NCBI GenBank assembly: GCA_030149245.1
Contig: JASBRX010000039.1
Location: forward strand, 1 to 63,138
Length of the DNA: 63,138 bases
Direction: 5' to 3'
DNA from: Sphingomonas bacterium
GTDB taxonomy: Bacteria; Pseudomonadota; Alphaproteobacteria; Sphingomonadales; Sphingomonadaceae
The notes under the pieces are model-generated. The model did no database searches. It was not told where the DNA came from and saw only the letters and a list, made by a program, of their open reading frames with translations. A program made the position numbers and the translations under genes. Below, piece after piece: positions 6,406-14,601 of the stretch (position 1 is the stretch's first letter; the number at the start of each line of letters is the position of its first letter).

Positions 6406-8736
6406 CTAACCATCGAACCGAAACGCGGCCCTTGCGGCCATAATCGCATCGATCAACGCTGCATTGTGTGAGCGATCGGCCAAGTCGTCGCGATGTAGCG
6501 CGCCGCGCACGATCAACAGCGTTTCCTTCGCACCCGCCACCGTCAGGCGCTTTCCAGTTTCCATCCCGGCCCGTTCGGCCTCATGACGCAACGTCGCGCT
6601 AGATACGGCCCCCTCGCCAACGAACCGATGCAGATCGGACAGCGCGGCAAAGTCGCCCGGCCACTCGCTGGCAAACTGTGCGACTGCCCGTTCAAAATCA
6701 GTCGTTAGCGATGCCAGGGCTTTCGCTTTGGCGGCGTTCATTGGCGCATGTTCGTGCGGATTGAAGCCGGTAAGGTCGAGCGTAGCTAAATAGTGCTGAA
6801 CCGATGCAATGAATGCCGGATCGTCAATCTGACTGTGCAGATGGCCGTACCATTCCGCGTTAGCGCATTGGGTTGGATTCTCGATAACAATGATCCGGCG
6901 ATCCGAATTGTCGAACGGCAGCGCATCGGCATGATTGGAAAACATCAGCCATCGACAGCAGTTCTTTTCGACTGATTGCGCGCCATACTTAGGATTGAGG
7001 TGGCGATGTTCCTCTGTCACCTTCGACTTAAGCTGTTCTGCTTTCGTATAGCGTTCCCGGCTGTTTCCTTCGCGTACCTCGTCCACAGTTGCCAATAGCT
7101 TCATCGACAATCGACCGTTGAAGTTCCCGAACAGCGTGTCAGCCGATACGTTGGCCGCGACGTAACCACGCAACGCGCGTGTCAGGATGCTTGCCAATGT
7201 GCCGCGACCTGTGCCGGTCTTAGGTGTAAACATCAGATAGCATGTATGCGGCAGTTCGCCGGGCCGTTGGAATATGTGTGCCAGCCATTGTGTGAACCTG
7301 ATGCGCTCGGCTTCGAGCGGCACAAGATAGCCGATGTGCTGCAAGAATGGCTGTACGCGCTGTTGCCAATCATCAGGCGGCGTCAGCAATGTGGGCGGTG
7401 TCCACAGATTGAACGCGCGGTCGCCCGCTTGCTGCCGTTCCGGCGAGCGGCAAAATTCCGGCTCGCCCGGTGCCCAAGCCAGCACGTCGGCGGTGCGACG
7501 ATCGCGACTCTCAAGCCATAGCTTCACGACGGGAACGTCTTTCGTGATCGGCTGGCCCAGCTGATCAAAGCGGCCCGTCTCGACCGTGAATTTTGACGCA
7601 GCCCATTCGTTCACAGCGTCGGCTTTGGTCCGCATCCGCTTCGATCGCCGTGACACGACCAGCGAACCGTTGCCTATGAAAACCAGATCAGCGGTTGCCT
7701 GTTCGATCGTCAGCACTTCGGGAAATGCCCCAGCCGTCAGATCATCGCCAATCCGCTCATCATCGCGTAACCGCTGCGCCCGGCTGTAGAATGTGCGTTG
7801 CGGATCATGAATCGCCGTCGCAATGGCAAGCCGTGCCTTGCGTTCGTCATCGCGCCACAGCTTTGACCGCTGAAACAGTCGCAGCATCCGAACCGGGTTG
7901 CAGCCGGTCCACCATGCCAGCGCGTTGCATAAGCCAAGGTCAGCGCTACTGCGATCGAACGCACGCGCATCATCGGGCCAGTACTGCCCCAATGTGGGCG
8001 ATGCTTCCCACATCTCGGCAAACGTCGCCTTTACGCCCAACCGCGCCAGAACGCCTTTGCTCACCATCGCCTGCCGGATCAGCGCATCGTCATCAGCTGG
8101 ACCGTCATATCCTTCGCGCGCGCGATCTACCCATTCGACGGGAAAATCAGTCAGCCGTTCCGCATCAGGAATCCAGCCCGCAAGCGCATCGGTCCAATCG
8201 GCAGTGGGCGAGCCGCGCCACCCGGTCCCGCCGATCGCCATGAAGCGGCCCGTCAGATAGCATTCGTTTTTGTTGCCGTGTGCGTCGGTCCATTTGCGAC
8301 GTTTCGCCGCTAGTCGGGCGGGGTCGCTCACGCGGCCAATGCCGTGAAGCCCCTTGCCCGATTGCGACACTTCCCATGCGCCCGGCAGCTTGGCATAGAT
8401 CGCCTTCGCATGATCGCTGTAGCCGCCTGTGTCTGGATCGCGGCAGTCGTCCAGATCGACAAAAACGAACGGATCGGCCTCAGTAAACACGAAGCCCAAG
8501 CCATTATATCCGCCCCGGTCCAGTGCCGCACATGCCGTAGCATAGTCGGCCCAGGTAGCCGGGTTCATCGGATCGGCCACGTTGCCCGTTTTCGGATCGA
8601 ACGGCATCTTGCGCGGCTTCGGTTCGCCGGGTCGCTGGATCAGCTTCCACAGCACGAATTGGGAATAGGCGCGTAGTTCGGGGAATACGTCAGCGACGGG
8701 TTGCGCCGCGACCGACGCATTGCTATTTACATTCAT
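6406..8736 (-). CDS. Primase/helicase protein (primase N-terminus, DUF5906-type helicase)
   Basis: A replication protein of 776 residues, 2331 bp. The N-terminal part (about 1-200) resembles bifunctional primase/polymerase modules, with VFVDLDDCRDP carrying the likely catalytic acids near residue 93. The C-terminal half (about 440-680) resembles the DUF5906/P4-type SF3-like helicase, with a P-loop-like TPKTGTGRGT near residues 503-512 and the following VDEVREGNSRER and MFSNHADALP as sensor-like segments. In this P-loop the usual Lys is Arg. It probably primes and unwinds the element's own DNA at the nearby origin candidate. It starts 58 bp after alpA. Confidence 0.85.
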   Translation of the reverse strand: MNVNSNASVAAQPVADVFPELRAYSQFVLWKLIQRPGEPKPRKMPFDPKTGNVADPMNPATWADYATACAALDRGGYNGLGFVFTEADPFVFVDLDDCRDPDTGGYSDHAKAIYAKLPGAWEVSQSGKGLHGIGRVSDPARLAAKRRKWTDAHGNKNECYLTGRFMAIGGTGWRGSPTADWTDALAGWIPDAERLTDFPVEWVDRAREGYDGPADDDALIRQAMVSKGVLARLGVKATFAEMWEASPTLGQYWPDDARAFDRSSADLGLCNALAWWTGCNPVRMLRLFQRSKLWRDDERKARLAIATAIHDPQRTFYSRAQRLRDDERIGDDLTAGAFPEVLTIEQATADLVFIGNGSLVVSRRSKRMRTKADAVNEWAASKFTVETGRFDQLGQPITKDVPVVKLWLESRDRRTADVLAWAPGEPEFCRSPERQQAGDRAFNLWTPPTLLTPPDDWQQRVQPFLQHIGYLVPLEAERIRFTQWLAHIFQRPGELPHTCYLMFTPKTGTGRGTLASILTRALRGYVAANVSADTLFGNFNGRLSMKLLATVDEVREGNSRERYTKAEQLKSKVTEEHRHLNPKYGAQSVEKNCCRWLMFSNHADALPFDNSDRRIIVIENPTQCANAEWYGHLHSQIDDPAFIASVQHYLATLDLTGFNPHEHAPMNAAKAKALASLTTDFERAVAQFASEWPGDFAALSDLHRFVGEGAVSSATLRHEAERAGMETGKRLTVAGAKETLLIVRGALHRDDLADRSHNAALIDAIMAARAAFRFDG

Positions 8737-8794
8737 GTAGGTAACTCCACGCCGCTGCCGGGTCCGTCATTCCCGGCAGCGGCTTTTCATTTGA

Positions 8795-8989
8795 TCAGGC
8801 GTATTCGTCCGCGTTGGCGCGGTTCGTCGCTTCCCATGCTTCCAGATCGGCCACGGCCCAGCGCTTGACGCCGCTCGGCAGGACGATGGGCAAGGGGAAG
8901 CCGCGTTGATCGCGAATCCAGCGATAGATTGAATGCTTGGACGTGGCATAGCGCTCGGCCACACCGTTGATAGGCAGGAATTGGGCCAT
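8795..8989 (-). CDS. alpA: AlpA-family transcriptional regulator
   Basis: A 64-residue DNA-binding protein. FLPINGVAERYATSKHSIYR and the following W-I-R-D...FPLPIVLPSGVKRWAVADLEAW match the MerR-like winged helix of AlpA regulators, which in P4-like elements act on excision or on the replication operon. The ATG at 8989 is chosen because it matches the family length; a longer reading frame to 9172 would add an unrelated stretch over the repeats at 9068-9140. It lies between integrase and primase, as is typical. Confidence 0.85.
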   Translation of the reverse strand: MAQFLPINGVAERYATSKHSIYRWIRDQRGFPLPIVLPSGVKRWAVADLEAWEATNRANADEYA

Positions 8990-9067
8990 GACTCGGCCTT
9001 TCGGATCGAAGATTACGGGGAGCGCGGGACATTCCTTCCACTGCGCACCGGACCTTCCCCGGCTTTG

Positions 9068-9140
9068 GGTCATCCAACCCTGTCCCCCGGTCTTCCTCCG
9101 GGCATTGGTCATCCAACCCTTCGCCCCGTTCATCCGAACC
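9068..9140. repeat. Direct repeats upstream of alpA (candidate operators)
   Basis: GGTCATCCAACCCT occurs exactly twice (9068-9081 and 9107-9120, 39 bp apart), and a degenerate third copy (GTTCATCCGAACC) lies at 9128-9140. They precede the alpA start on its transcribed side, so they may bind AlpA or another element regulator. Confidence 0.55.
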
Positions 9141-9257
9141 GCAGGCAGATGCTCGCTTGCATCGCGTCGCATTTATGCTTTGAGGAAACCGCTTGTCAAA
9201 TAAAAAAATTTAAGAGTACCTTCGGCCTTCCTTCAACGGAAGAAAAAATGATAAAGA

Positions 9258-9500
9258 ATGCAAGTCTCATACTTTGAAAACATGCATGATGTACCAAACG
9301 ATGCATATACGATTGTCATCTACAACGCTGACAAGTTTGGATCGATTGAGAATGATAACTCATACAATCCGACTAGCATTGATCACTACATTGGAGGTAC
9401 ACAGACCAAGATCAGGTGCCCACCAAACATGCTTGATTTATCTATCAAGAGATACAGCGAAACTGACCTGATCGCGATATATGTGGTCGGTTTCCGCTAG
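9258..9500 (+). CDS. Small A+T-rich forward-strand gene, unknown
   Basis: An 80-residue acidic protein (MQVSYFENMHDVPNDAYTIV...), the only forward-strand gene of the element, in its most A+T-rich stretch. No domain is recognised. A purine-rich GGAAG lies about 17 bases upstream, so the ribosome-binding site is weak. Codon use is unlike both the host and the other element genes. It could be a recent acquisition or a chance frame; its position between integrase and alpA is where satellites often carry a repressor or accessory gene. Confidence 0.4.
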   Translation: MQVSYFENMHDVPNDAYTIVIYNADKFGSIENDNSYNPTSIDHYIGGTQTKIRCPPNMLDLSIKRYSETDLIAIYVVGFR

Positions 9501-9509
9501 CACGATCCA

Positions 9510-10796
9510 TCACACCGCACCGCGCATAGTAACAACATTGCCCACATCGACACGCGCAAGATAGCCCGCCCAATCTGACATAAGACGCACACGTTTGGGC
9601 AACAGCGCACCACGTTGATAAGCCGCTTCGGCTTTGTCGGCCAACTGATGCGCCAAGGCATGTTCGATCACCTCGCGCGGATGGCCCGTTGTCTCACCGG
9701 CCCACTCGCGGAATGTCGAACGGAAGCCGTGAACGGTGAGGTCGAGCCGATCCATCCGTTTGAGGACAGCGCCAAGCGTCATGTCGGACAGCGGCTTGCC
9801 TGCTTTCGAGCCGGGGAAAACCAGCCCCTTGCGCTTGTCCTTGTCCGTGGCCGTCAGAATTGACAACGCAGCGTCGGACAGCGGCACGATATGCTCTTTG
9901 CCCGCCTTCATCCGATCGGCTGGAATGGTCCACGTCGCTGCTTCAAGGTCGATTTCGGACCAGTCGGCATTGCGCACCTCGCCCGATCGAGCGGCAGTCA
10001 GGATGACAAATTCTAGCGCTCGGGCGGCTGTGCCATCGCGACCGCGCAGGGCAGCGATGAATGTGGGCGCATCGGCATAGGGCAGCGCGGCATGATGCTT
10101 AGGCCGTTTCGCTTCTTTCGTCAGCTTCGGCATGATCGGCTCAAGGCATCCGCGCCAAGCAGCGGGATTGTCTGTGCGATGATCGCGCGCAATTGCGTAT
10201 GCCATCACCTTTTCGATGCGCTGTCGTACGCGCGTGGCCGTCTCATGGCGCGCGACCCACAGCGGCTTGCCTTCGGCCTTTTCGACCGGCTGCATCAGGA
10301 TCGCTTCAACCTTGTTACGATCGATCGCTGCCACAGCTTTGCGACCGATATGCGGATGAACCCATGTGTCCAGCGTCGATTCCCATTGCGCTTTGTGCTT
10401 GGCGTTTTTCCATCCGTCGCGATTGGCAGCCAAAAATGCGTCGGCCACCTCACGAAATGTGATCGGTCTATCCTGTCCCTTGCGTTCGGCCACGGGGTCG
10501 CGACCGGCCTTGATATCCGCAGCCATCTTGCGCGCTTGTGCCAATGTGGTCGATCGCTTCGGATCGGTCGGATTGTACGGCCCTAACCCGCGTTCCATGC
10601 GCTTGCCGCCCTGAACAATGCGGTAAATCCATGACGCTGAACCGGCTGGCGTTACCTGGACCATCAAACCAGCGGGACGACCGCCCACAGGGATGCGGGT
10701 GCTATGCTTTTGGCCGTTTGTTCGCATCGCTGCCAGAGCATCAGCGATCCGCGCATCCACCTCTTTCGGGTTCAATTCCCTAGCGACTACCGGCAC
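9510..10796 (-). CDS. int: P4-type tyrosine recombinase (integrase)
   Basis: Site-specific recombinase of 428 residues, expected to catalyse integration and excision at tRNA-Ser. It has an N-terminal DUF4102-like arm-binding domain (about 1-105), a SAM-like core-binding domain (about 112-205) and a C-terminal catalytic domain (about 230-415). The catalytic residues are visible: Arg270 (LTAARSGEVR), His356 and Arg359 (HGFRSTFREW), His383 and nucleophile Tyr393 (AAYQRG); Lys297 or Lys300 is the likely catalytic Lys. The gene appears intact. It lies 155 bp inside the right attachment repeat, at the end opposite the intact tRNA. Confidence 0.95.
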   Translation of the reverse strand: MPVVARELNPKEVDARIADALAAMRTNGQKHSTRIPVGGRPAGLMVQVTPAGSASWIYRIVQGGKRMERGLGPYNPTDPKRSTTLAQARKMAADIKAGRDPVAERKGQDRPITFREVADAFLAANRDGWKNAKHKAQWESTLDTWVHPHIGRKAVAAIDRNKVEAILMQPVEKAEGKPLWVARHETATRVRQRIEKVMAYAIARDHRTDNPAAWRGCLEPIMPKLTKEAKRPKHHAALPYADAPTFIAALRGRDGTAARALEFVILTAARSGEVRNADWSEIDLEAATWTIPADRMKAGKEHIVPLSDAALSILTATDKDKRKGLVFPGSKAGKPLSDMTLGAVLKRMDRLDLTVHGFRSTFREWAGETTGHPREVIEHALAHQLADKAEAAYQRGALLPKRVRLMSDWAGYLARVDVGNVVTMRGAV

Positions 10797-10809
10797 GAAT
10801 CAACCTCCA

Positions 10810-10823
10810 TCTGCCCACCATAA
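10810..10823 (+). repeat. Right copy of the 14-bp terminal repeat
   Basis: TCTGCCCACCATAA, identical in sequence and orientation to 2954-2967. It lies 13 bp before the integrase start codon, so it could also bear on integrase autoregulation. Confidence 0.55.
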
Positions 10824-10950
10824 AATAGTGAAACAGATCGCATCGGAATGCAACGGCATGAAATTAGGCCGGGCCGATTATCCGCAGAAAACCTTGGGAT
10901 TTGAGCCATCCCCCGCTTTCATAGGGGGGGGTGGGGGGTGTCTGGGCGGA

Positions 10951-10965
10951 CTCCGTCTCCGCCAG
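10951..10965 (+). repeat. attR core (15-bp direct repeat)
   Basis: Exact copy of the tRNA-Ser 3' terminal sequence at 2878-2892. No other part of the tRNA is present, so this is a duplicated crossover site rather than a second tRNA gene. Confidence 0.88.
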
Positions 10966-11265
10966 TCGCGTCGCCCGAACGGGGCGATCCCGCCTTCCGC
11001 TGATTGAGCCAGCACGGGATCGGGCACACCGCACTGTCCCGATCGCGACCGGGATCGAGATCACCTCGACCACCACCTTCATGATCAACCGCGCGGGTGG
11101 GCGCATATTGGTCGAAGCGCCGAATCTGGCGATCGGGACCCCTTATGGCGGCAGTAACGTTCTGACCGGCCGTCGATCACCACTGCTGCGCTCCAGCCCG
11201 GCTGAAGCAGCGGGAAATTGTTGGTTGCGAACGGCTTGCGCGATGCCCAAAAGTGCGGGTCGGGA

Positions 11266-12129
11266 ATGGCGCGGGGAGTCGCGGTGCGCATCGGTCGTTT
11301 AACTGTCGAGCCGGGCGGGCCGCTGTTCGTGGTGGCGGGGCCGTGCGTCATCGAAAGTGCCGACCATGCGCTCGGCGTGGCGGACGAACTGGCGCGGATC
11401 GGCGACCGCCTCAATCTCCCGCTCGTCTTCAAGAGCAGCTTCGACAAGGCCAATCGCACCTCCGGCACCAGCCCGCGTGGACCGGGACTGGACGAGGGGC
11501 TGGCGATCCTCGCGCGGGTCCAGCGCGAGACCGGCCTGCCGGTGCTGACCGATGTGCATGAAACGGTGCAGGTAGGGGCGGTGGCCGAGGTGGCGGACAT
11601 CGTTCAGATCCCCGCCTTTTTGTCGCGCCAGACCGATCTGCTGCGCGCCGCCGCCGCAAGCGGACGGGTGGTCAATATCAAGAAGGGCCAGTTTATGGCG
11701 GCCGACGACATGGTCCATGCCGCGGCCAAGGTCGGCGATGCGCTGCCCCCCGGATGCACGGCTGCGGAGCATGTGATCCTGACCGAGCGCGGCACCAGCT
11801 TTGGCTATCACGACCTGATCGTCGATATGCGCAGCCTGGGTAAGATGCGCGCGACCGGCCTGCCGACGCTGTTCGACGCATCGCATTCGGTGCAGAGTCC
11901 CGGCGGCGCTAACGGCAAGTCGGGCGGCGCGCGCGAGTGGATCCCGCTGCTGTCGCGCGCTGCCGCCGCTGCGGGAATTTCCGGCCTGTTCATCGAAACC
12001 CATCCCGATCCGGCCAATGCCTGGTCCGACAGCGCGACGGTGTGGCCGCTCGACCGGCTCGAGGCGCTGTTGGTCGATGTCGCGCGCATCCATGATCTGG
12101 TCCGCGCGACGGGGATGGCGGATGGCTAG
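11266..12129 (+). CDS. kdsA: 3-deoxy-D-manno-octulosonate 8-phosphate synthase
   Basis: Condenses phosphoenolpyruvate with D-arabinose 5-phosphate to Kdo 8-phosphate, the committed step of Kdo synthesis. About 287 residues, close to the family's usual length. It has GPCVIESADHALGVADEL, FKSSFDKANRTS, VLTDVHE, IQIPAFL-type VQIPAFLSRQTDLL, NIKKGQFMAA and a C-terminal FIETHPDP, all typical KdsA motifs. The ATG at 11266 is used; a GTG at 11284 with GGGGAG upstream is an alternative. It opens the capsule locus and overlaps kpsS by 8 bp, so the Kdo made here is probably for capsule. Confidence 0.93.
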   Translation: MARGVAVRIGRLTVEPGGPLFVVAGPCVIESADHALGVADELARIGDRLNLPLVFKSSFDKANRTSGTSPRGPGLDEGLAILARVQRETGLPVLTDVHETVQVGAVAEVADIVQIPAFLSRQTDLLRAAAASGRVVNIKKGQFMAADDMVHAAAKVGDALPPGCTAAEHVILTERGTSFGYHDLIVDMRSLGKMRATGLPTLFDASHSVQSPGGANGKSGGAREWIPLLSRAAAAAGISGLFIETHPDPANAWSDSATVWPLDRLEALLVDVARIHDLVRATGMADG

Positions 12130-13396
12130 CCTCGCCCGTAAGATTAGCGACGTAACGGCGGTAGATTGGGTCGACACACGCGTCGAAGCCGATTCCGGCC
12201 CGCTTGCTGGGCGTCACTTTCTGTTCCTCCAGGGGCTGCCCGGTCCGTTCTTCCGCCGCCTGGGTGCCGCGCTGCGTGCGGATGGCGCGCGCGTGTCGCG
12301 GATCAACTTCAATGGCGGCGATGTGCTCGATTGGCCGGGGCAGGGGGCGATTGCCTATCGCGGCACGCCCGCCGACTGGCCGGACTGGCTTGCTGCCTTT
12401 GTTGCCGATCGCGGGGTGACCGACATCATCGTGTTCGGCGATCTGCGCCCGGCACATCGCGCGGCGCGGGCGCTGGCCGATCGACGCGGCCTGCGCTTCG
12501 TGACGTTTGAGGAGGGGTATCTGCGCCCCAACCACGTTACGCTCGAACGCGGCGGGGTCAACGGCCATTCGTCCTTTCCGCGTAGCCTGCACGCGCTGCG
12601 CCTGATCGCGGCGCGGGCCGGGGATCTGGGCGATGAGGTTCCGGTCGCAAATTCGTTCCGACGCCGCGCGAGCCAGTCGGCGCTTTATTATGCCGCGACA
12701 CAGGCGGCTGCCCCCTTCTTCCCGCATTACCGCACCCATCGCCACGCATCGCCAGTGTACGAAGGGCTGGCATGGCTGCGCCGCTATGCGCAACGCTGGC
12801 ATGAGCGTCGGATGAGCCGCGACGCGGTGGCGGGGCTGGCCGGGCGCCGCTTCTTTCTGTTCCCGCTCCAACTGGAGGGCGATGCGCAGATCCGGGTCCA
12901 TTCGCGCTTTGGTGCGATGCGCGACGCGGTGGTCGAGGTGCTGGCCGCGTTCCGCGATGCACCAGAAGACGTTGCCTTGCTGGTGAAACAGCATCCGCTC
13001 GATCCCGATGTCGACAATTGGCGCGGCTTCGTGACCGAACAGGCGGCGGCCTTGGGTCTGTCAACGCGCGTCGTGTTTATCGAGCGCTTCGACCTGATGC
13101 CGTTGCTCAAGGTTGCGCGCGGCGTGGTGACCGTGAACAGCAGCGTCGGCCCGCTCGCGCTGGCGGCGGGGGTGCCGGTGAAGACGCTGGGTACCGCCAT
13201 CTATGATGTGCCGGGGGTAACGGCGGACGTTCCACTCGACCGGTTCTGGCATGCCCCGCCGCCGGTCGATGCCGAAGCCTTCGCCGTCTTTTGTCGCGCC
13301 TTGCGGGCAAAATGCCTGGTCAATGGCGGGTTTCACGGGACGGAAGCGCTCGACCGGCTCGTTCGCAACGCCGTCGCCCGGTTGCGCGACCGGTGA
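12122..13396 (+). CDS. kpsS: KpsS-type capsule polysaccharide beta-Kdo transferase
   Basis: A 424-residue homologue of KpsS, the cytoplasmic enzyme that adds the first beta-Kdo to lysophosphatidylglycerol in group 2 capsule linkers. HFLFLQGLPGPFFRRLG, RINFNGGDVLDWPG and FEEGYLRPNHVTLE are characteristic, as is the later LVKQHPLDPDVDNWRG and NSSVGPLALAAGVPVKTLG. It is slightly longer than the E. coli protein. The start overlaps the end of kdsA and its stop overlaps a GTG of the next gene, showing a tight operon. Function is assigned by family. Confidence 0.9.
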   Translation: MASLARKISDVTAVDWVDTRVEADSGPLAGRHFLFLQGLPGPFFRRLGAALRADGARVSRINFNGGDVLDWPGQGAIAYRGTPADWPDWLAAFVADRGVTDIIVFGDLRPAHRAARALADRRGLRFVTFEEGYLRPNHVTLERGGVNGHSSFPRSLHALRLIAARAGDLGDEVPVANSFRRRASQSALYYAATQAAAPFFPHYRTHRHASPVYEGLAWLRRYAQRWHERRMSRDAVAGLAGRRFFLFPLQLEGDAQIRVHSRFGAMRDAVVEVLAAFRDAPEDVALLVKQHPLDPDVDNWRGFVTEQAAALGLSTRVVFIERFDLMPLLKVARGVVTVNSSVGPLALAAGVPVKTLGTAIYDVPGVTADVPLDRFWHAPPPVDAEAFAVFCRALRAKCLVNGGFHGTEALDRLVRNAVARLRDR

Positions 13397-14601
13397 ACGC
13401 GCCGCTCGCCCTGGACCGCGCCGCGACCGCGCGTGGCGTCATGGCGGACCGGCGTGTGACGCTGGACATCACGCGGCTGTTGCGGCGGGTGGGGTATGCC
13501 ACGCCGACCGGGATCGACCGGGTCGAACTGGCCTATGCGCGCGCGCTGCTCGCGCTGCCGACCGCGCGGTTCGAAGCCGCGCTGCCCGGCCTTGGCCGTC
13601 TTGGCTATGCGCGCGCCGCGCTCGCCCGACTGATTGCGCGGGCCGAGCAGGGCTGGGCCGCAGGCGCGTCGCCCGGCATCGATAGGGTTGCGGCGGCGTG
13701 GGCCGGGCTGCGTGCGCCGTCGCGTTCAGCCGCCGGCAGCATCCGGCTGATCGTGTCGCACCAGCATCTCGACCGACTCGACCAAGCGGCGACGCGGCAC
13801 GGCGAGCGGCTGTGCGTCTATCTCCACGATGCGATTCCGGCGCAGTTCCCCGAATATGCGCGGCCCGGCGGGGCCGAGCGGCACCGGCGGCGGCTGCGCA
13901 ATGCAGCGCATTTCGCCGATTCGATCCTGGTCAATTCGCACGCCACGGCGCGTGCGATCGAACCCTATCTCGCCGAAGCTGGTCGCCAGCCGCTGGTGAT
14001 GGTGGCGCCGCTGGGGATCGAGCCGCACTGGGCCGCCCGGCCTCAAATGCCATCGGCGGATCCGCCCTATTTCCTGTGTCTCGGCACGATCGAGCCGCGC
14101 AAAAACCATCTGCTGCTCCTCCACATCTGGCGCGCAATGGCGCAGCGGTCGCCGGAAACCTTGCCCAGGCTGATCCTTGCCGGACGGCGCGGGTGGGAGA
14201 ATGAGCAGGTGATCGATCTGCTCGACCGCTGCCCCATGCTGCAAGGACATGTAGTCGAAGCGGGCCGAGTCGGCGACCGCGCACTCGCGGCACTGATCAC
14301 CGGCGCGCGCGCGGTGCTGATGCCGAGCTTCGCCGAAGGCTTTGGCCTGCCGGTGGCCGAGGCGCTGGCGCTGGGCGTGCCGGTGATCGCCAGCGACCTG
14401 CTCGCGTTGCGCGAGACTGGCGGCGACGTCCCGGACTATCTCGATCCCCTCGACGGACCGGGCTGGATCGCCGCGGTGCAGGATCATGCCAGCACCGATT
14501 CTCCGATGCGCGCCGCGCAGCTGGACCGGATGCGCGGCTGGTCCGCGCCGCGCTGGGACGCGCATTTCGCGCAGGTCTTTGCCTTTCTGGAGGCGCTGTG
14601 A
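13393..14601 (+). CDS. GT4-family glycosyltransferase
   Basis: A GT-B fold glycosyltransferase of 402 residues if the overlapping GTG at 13393 is used (386 from ATG 13441). The N-terminal domain holds YATPTGIDRVELAYARALL; the C-terminal donor-binding domain holds LGTIEPRKNHLLLLHIWRAM and the retaining-transferase EX7E segment FAEGFGLPVAEALALGVPVI. It presumably transfers one sugar of the capsule repeat; donor and acceptor cannot be read from sequence. Its stop overlaps the kpsM start by 4 bp. Confidence 0.88.
   Translation: MNAPLALDRAATARGVMADRRVTLDITRLLRRVGYATPTGIDRVELAYARALLALPTARFEAALPGLGRLGYARAALARLIARAEQGWAAGASPGIDRVAAAWAGLRAPSRSAAGSIRLIVSHQHLDRLDQAATRHGERLCVYLHDAIPAQFPEYARPGGAERHRRRLRNAAHFADSILVNSHATARAIEPYLAEAGRQPLVMVAPLGIEPHWAARPQMPSADPPYFLCLGTIEPRKNHLLLLHIWRAMAQRSPETLPRLILAGRRGWENEQVIDLLDRCPMLQGHVVEAGRVGDRALAALITGARAVLMPSFAEGFGLPVAEALALGVPVIASDLLALRETGGDVPDYLDPLDGPGWIAAVQDHASTDSPMRAAQLDRMRGWSAPRWDAHFAQVFAFLEAL

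Larger units (their letters stand above)
2878..10965. mobile_element. P4-like integrated element (satellite-like) in tRNA-Ser, about 8.1 kb
   Basis: Bounded by 15-bp direct repeats: the 3' end of tRNA-Ser at 2878-2892 and a copy at 10951-10965. Content from right to left is a P4-type integrase, a small forward gene, AlpA, a primase/helicase, a membrane protein, an inverted repeat with iterons and a six-gene leftward operon. It is visibly more A+T-rich than the flanks, especially at 5530-5790 and 9170-9500. No portal, capsid, tail, large terminase, lysis or conjugation genes are present, so autonomous virion production is unlikely. The integrase-AlpA-primase set is known from P4-like satellites and related islands; calling it a satellite is inference. 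Confidence 0.88.
10797..11265. other. Gene-free stretch spanning attR and the old tRNA downstream region
   Basis: About 470 bp without a convincing gene. It holds the right terminal 14-mer (10810-10823), a G-rich tract at 10922-10938, attR (10951-10965) and a short hairpin (TCGCCC/GGGCGA) at 10970-10986. The hairpin lies where the sequence following tRNA-Ser would have been before insertion and may be its displaced terminator. Open frames on both strands here show no recognisable protein. Confidence 0.5.

Noticed and set aside
8990..9172. Longer AlpA with an N-terminal extension starting at 9172
   Set aside because: The extra 61 residues fall over the direct repeats, resemble no AlpA protein and exceed the usual length; the ATG at 8989 fits the family.
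10931..11302. Forward open frame of 123 codons spanning attR and reaching into kdsA
   Set aside because: It crosses the attachment site, has no recognisable domain or ribosome-binding site, and runs into kdsA in another frame. Treated as chance.
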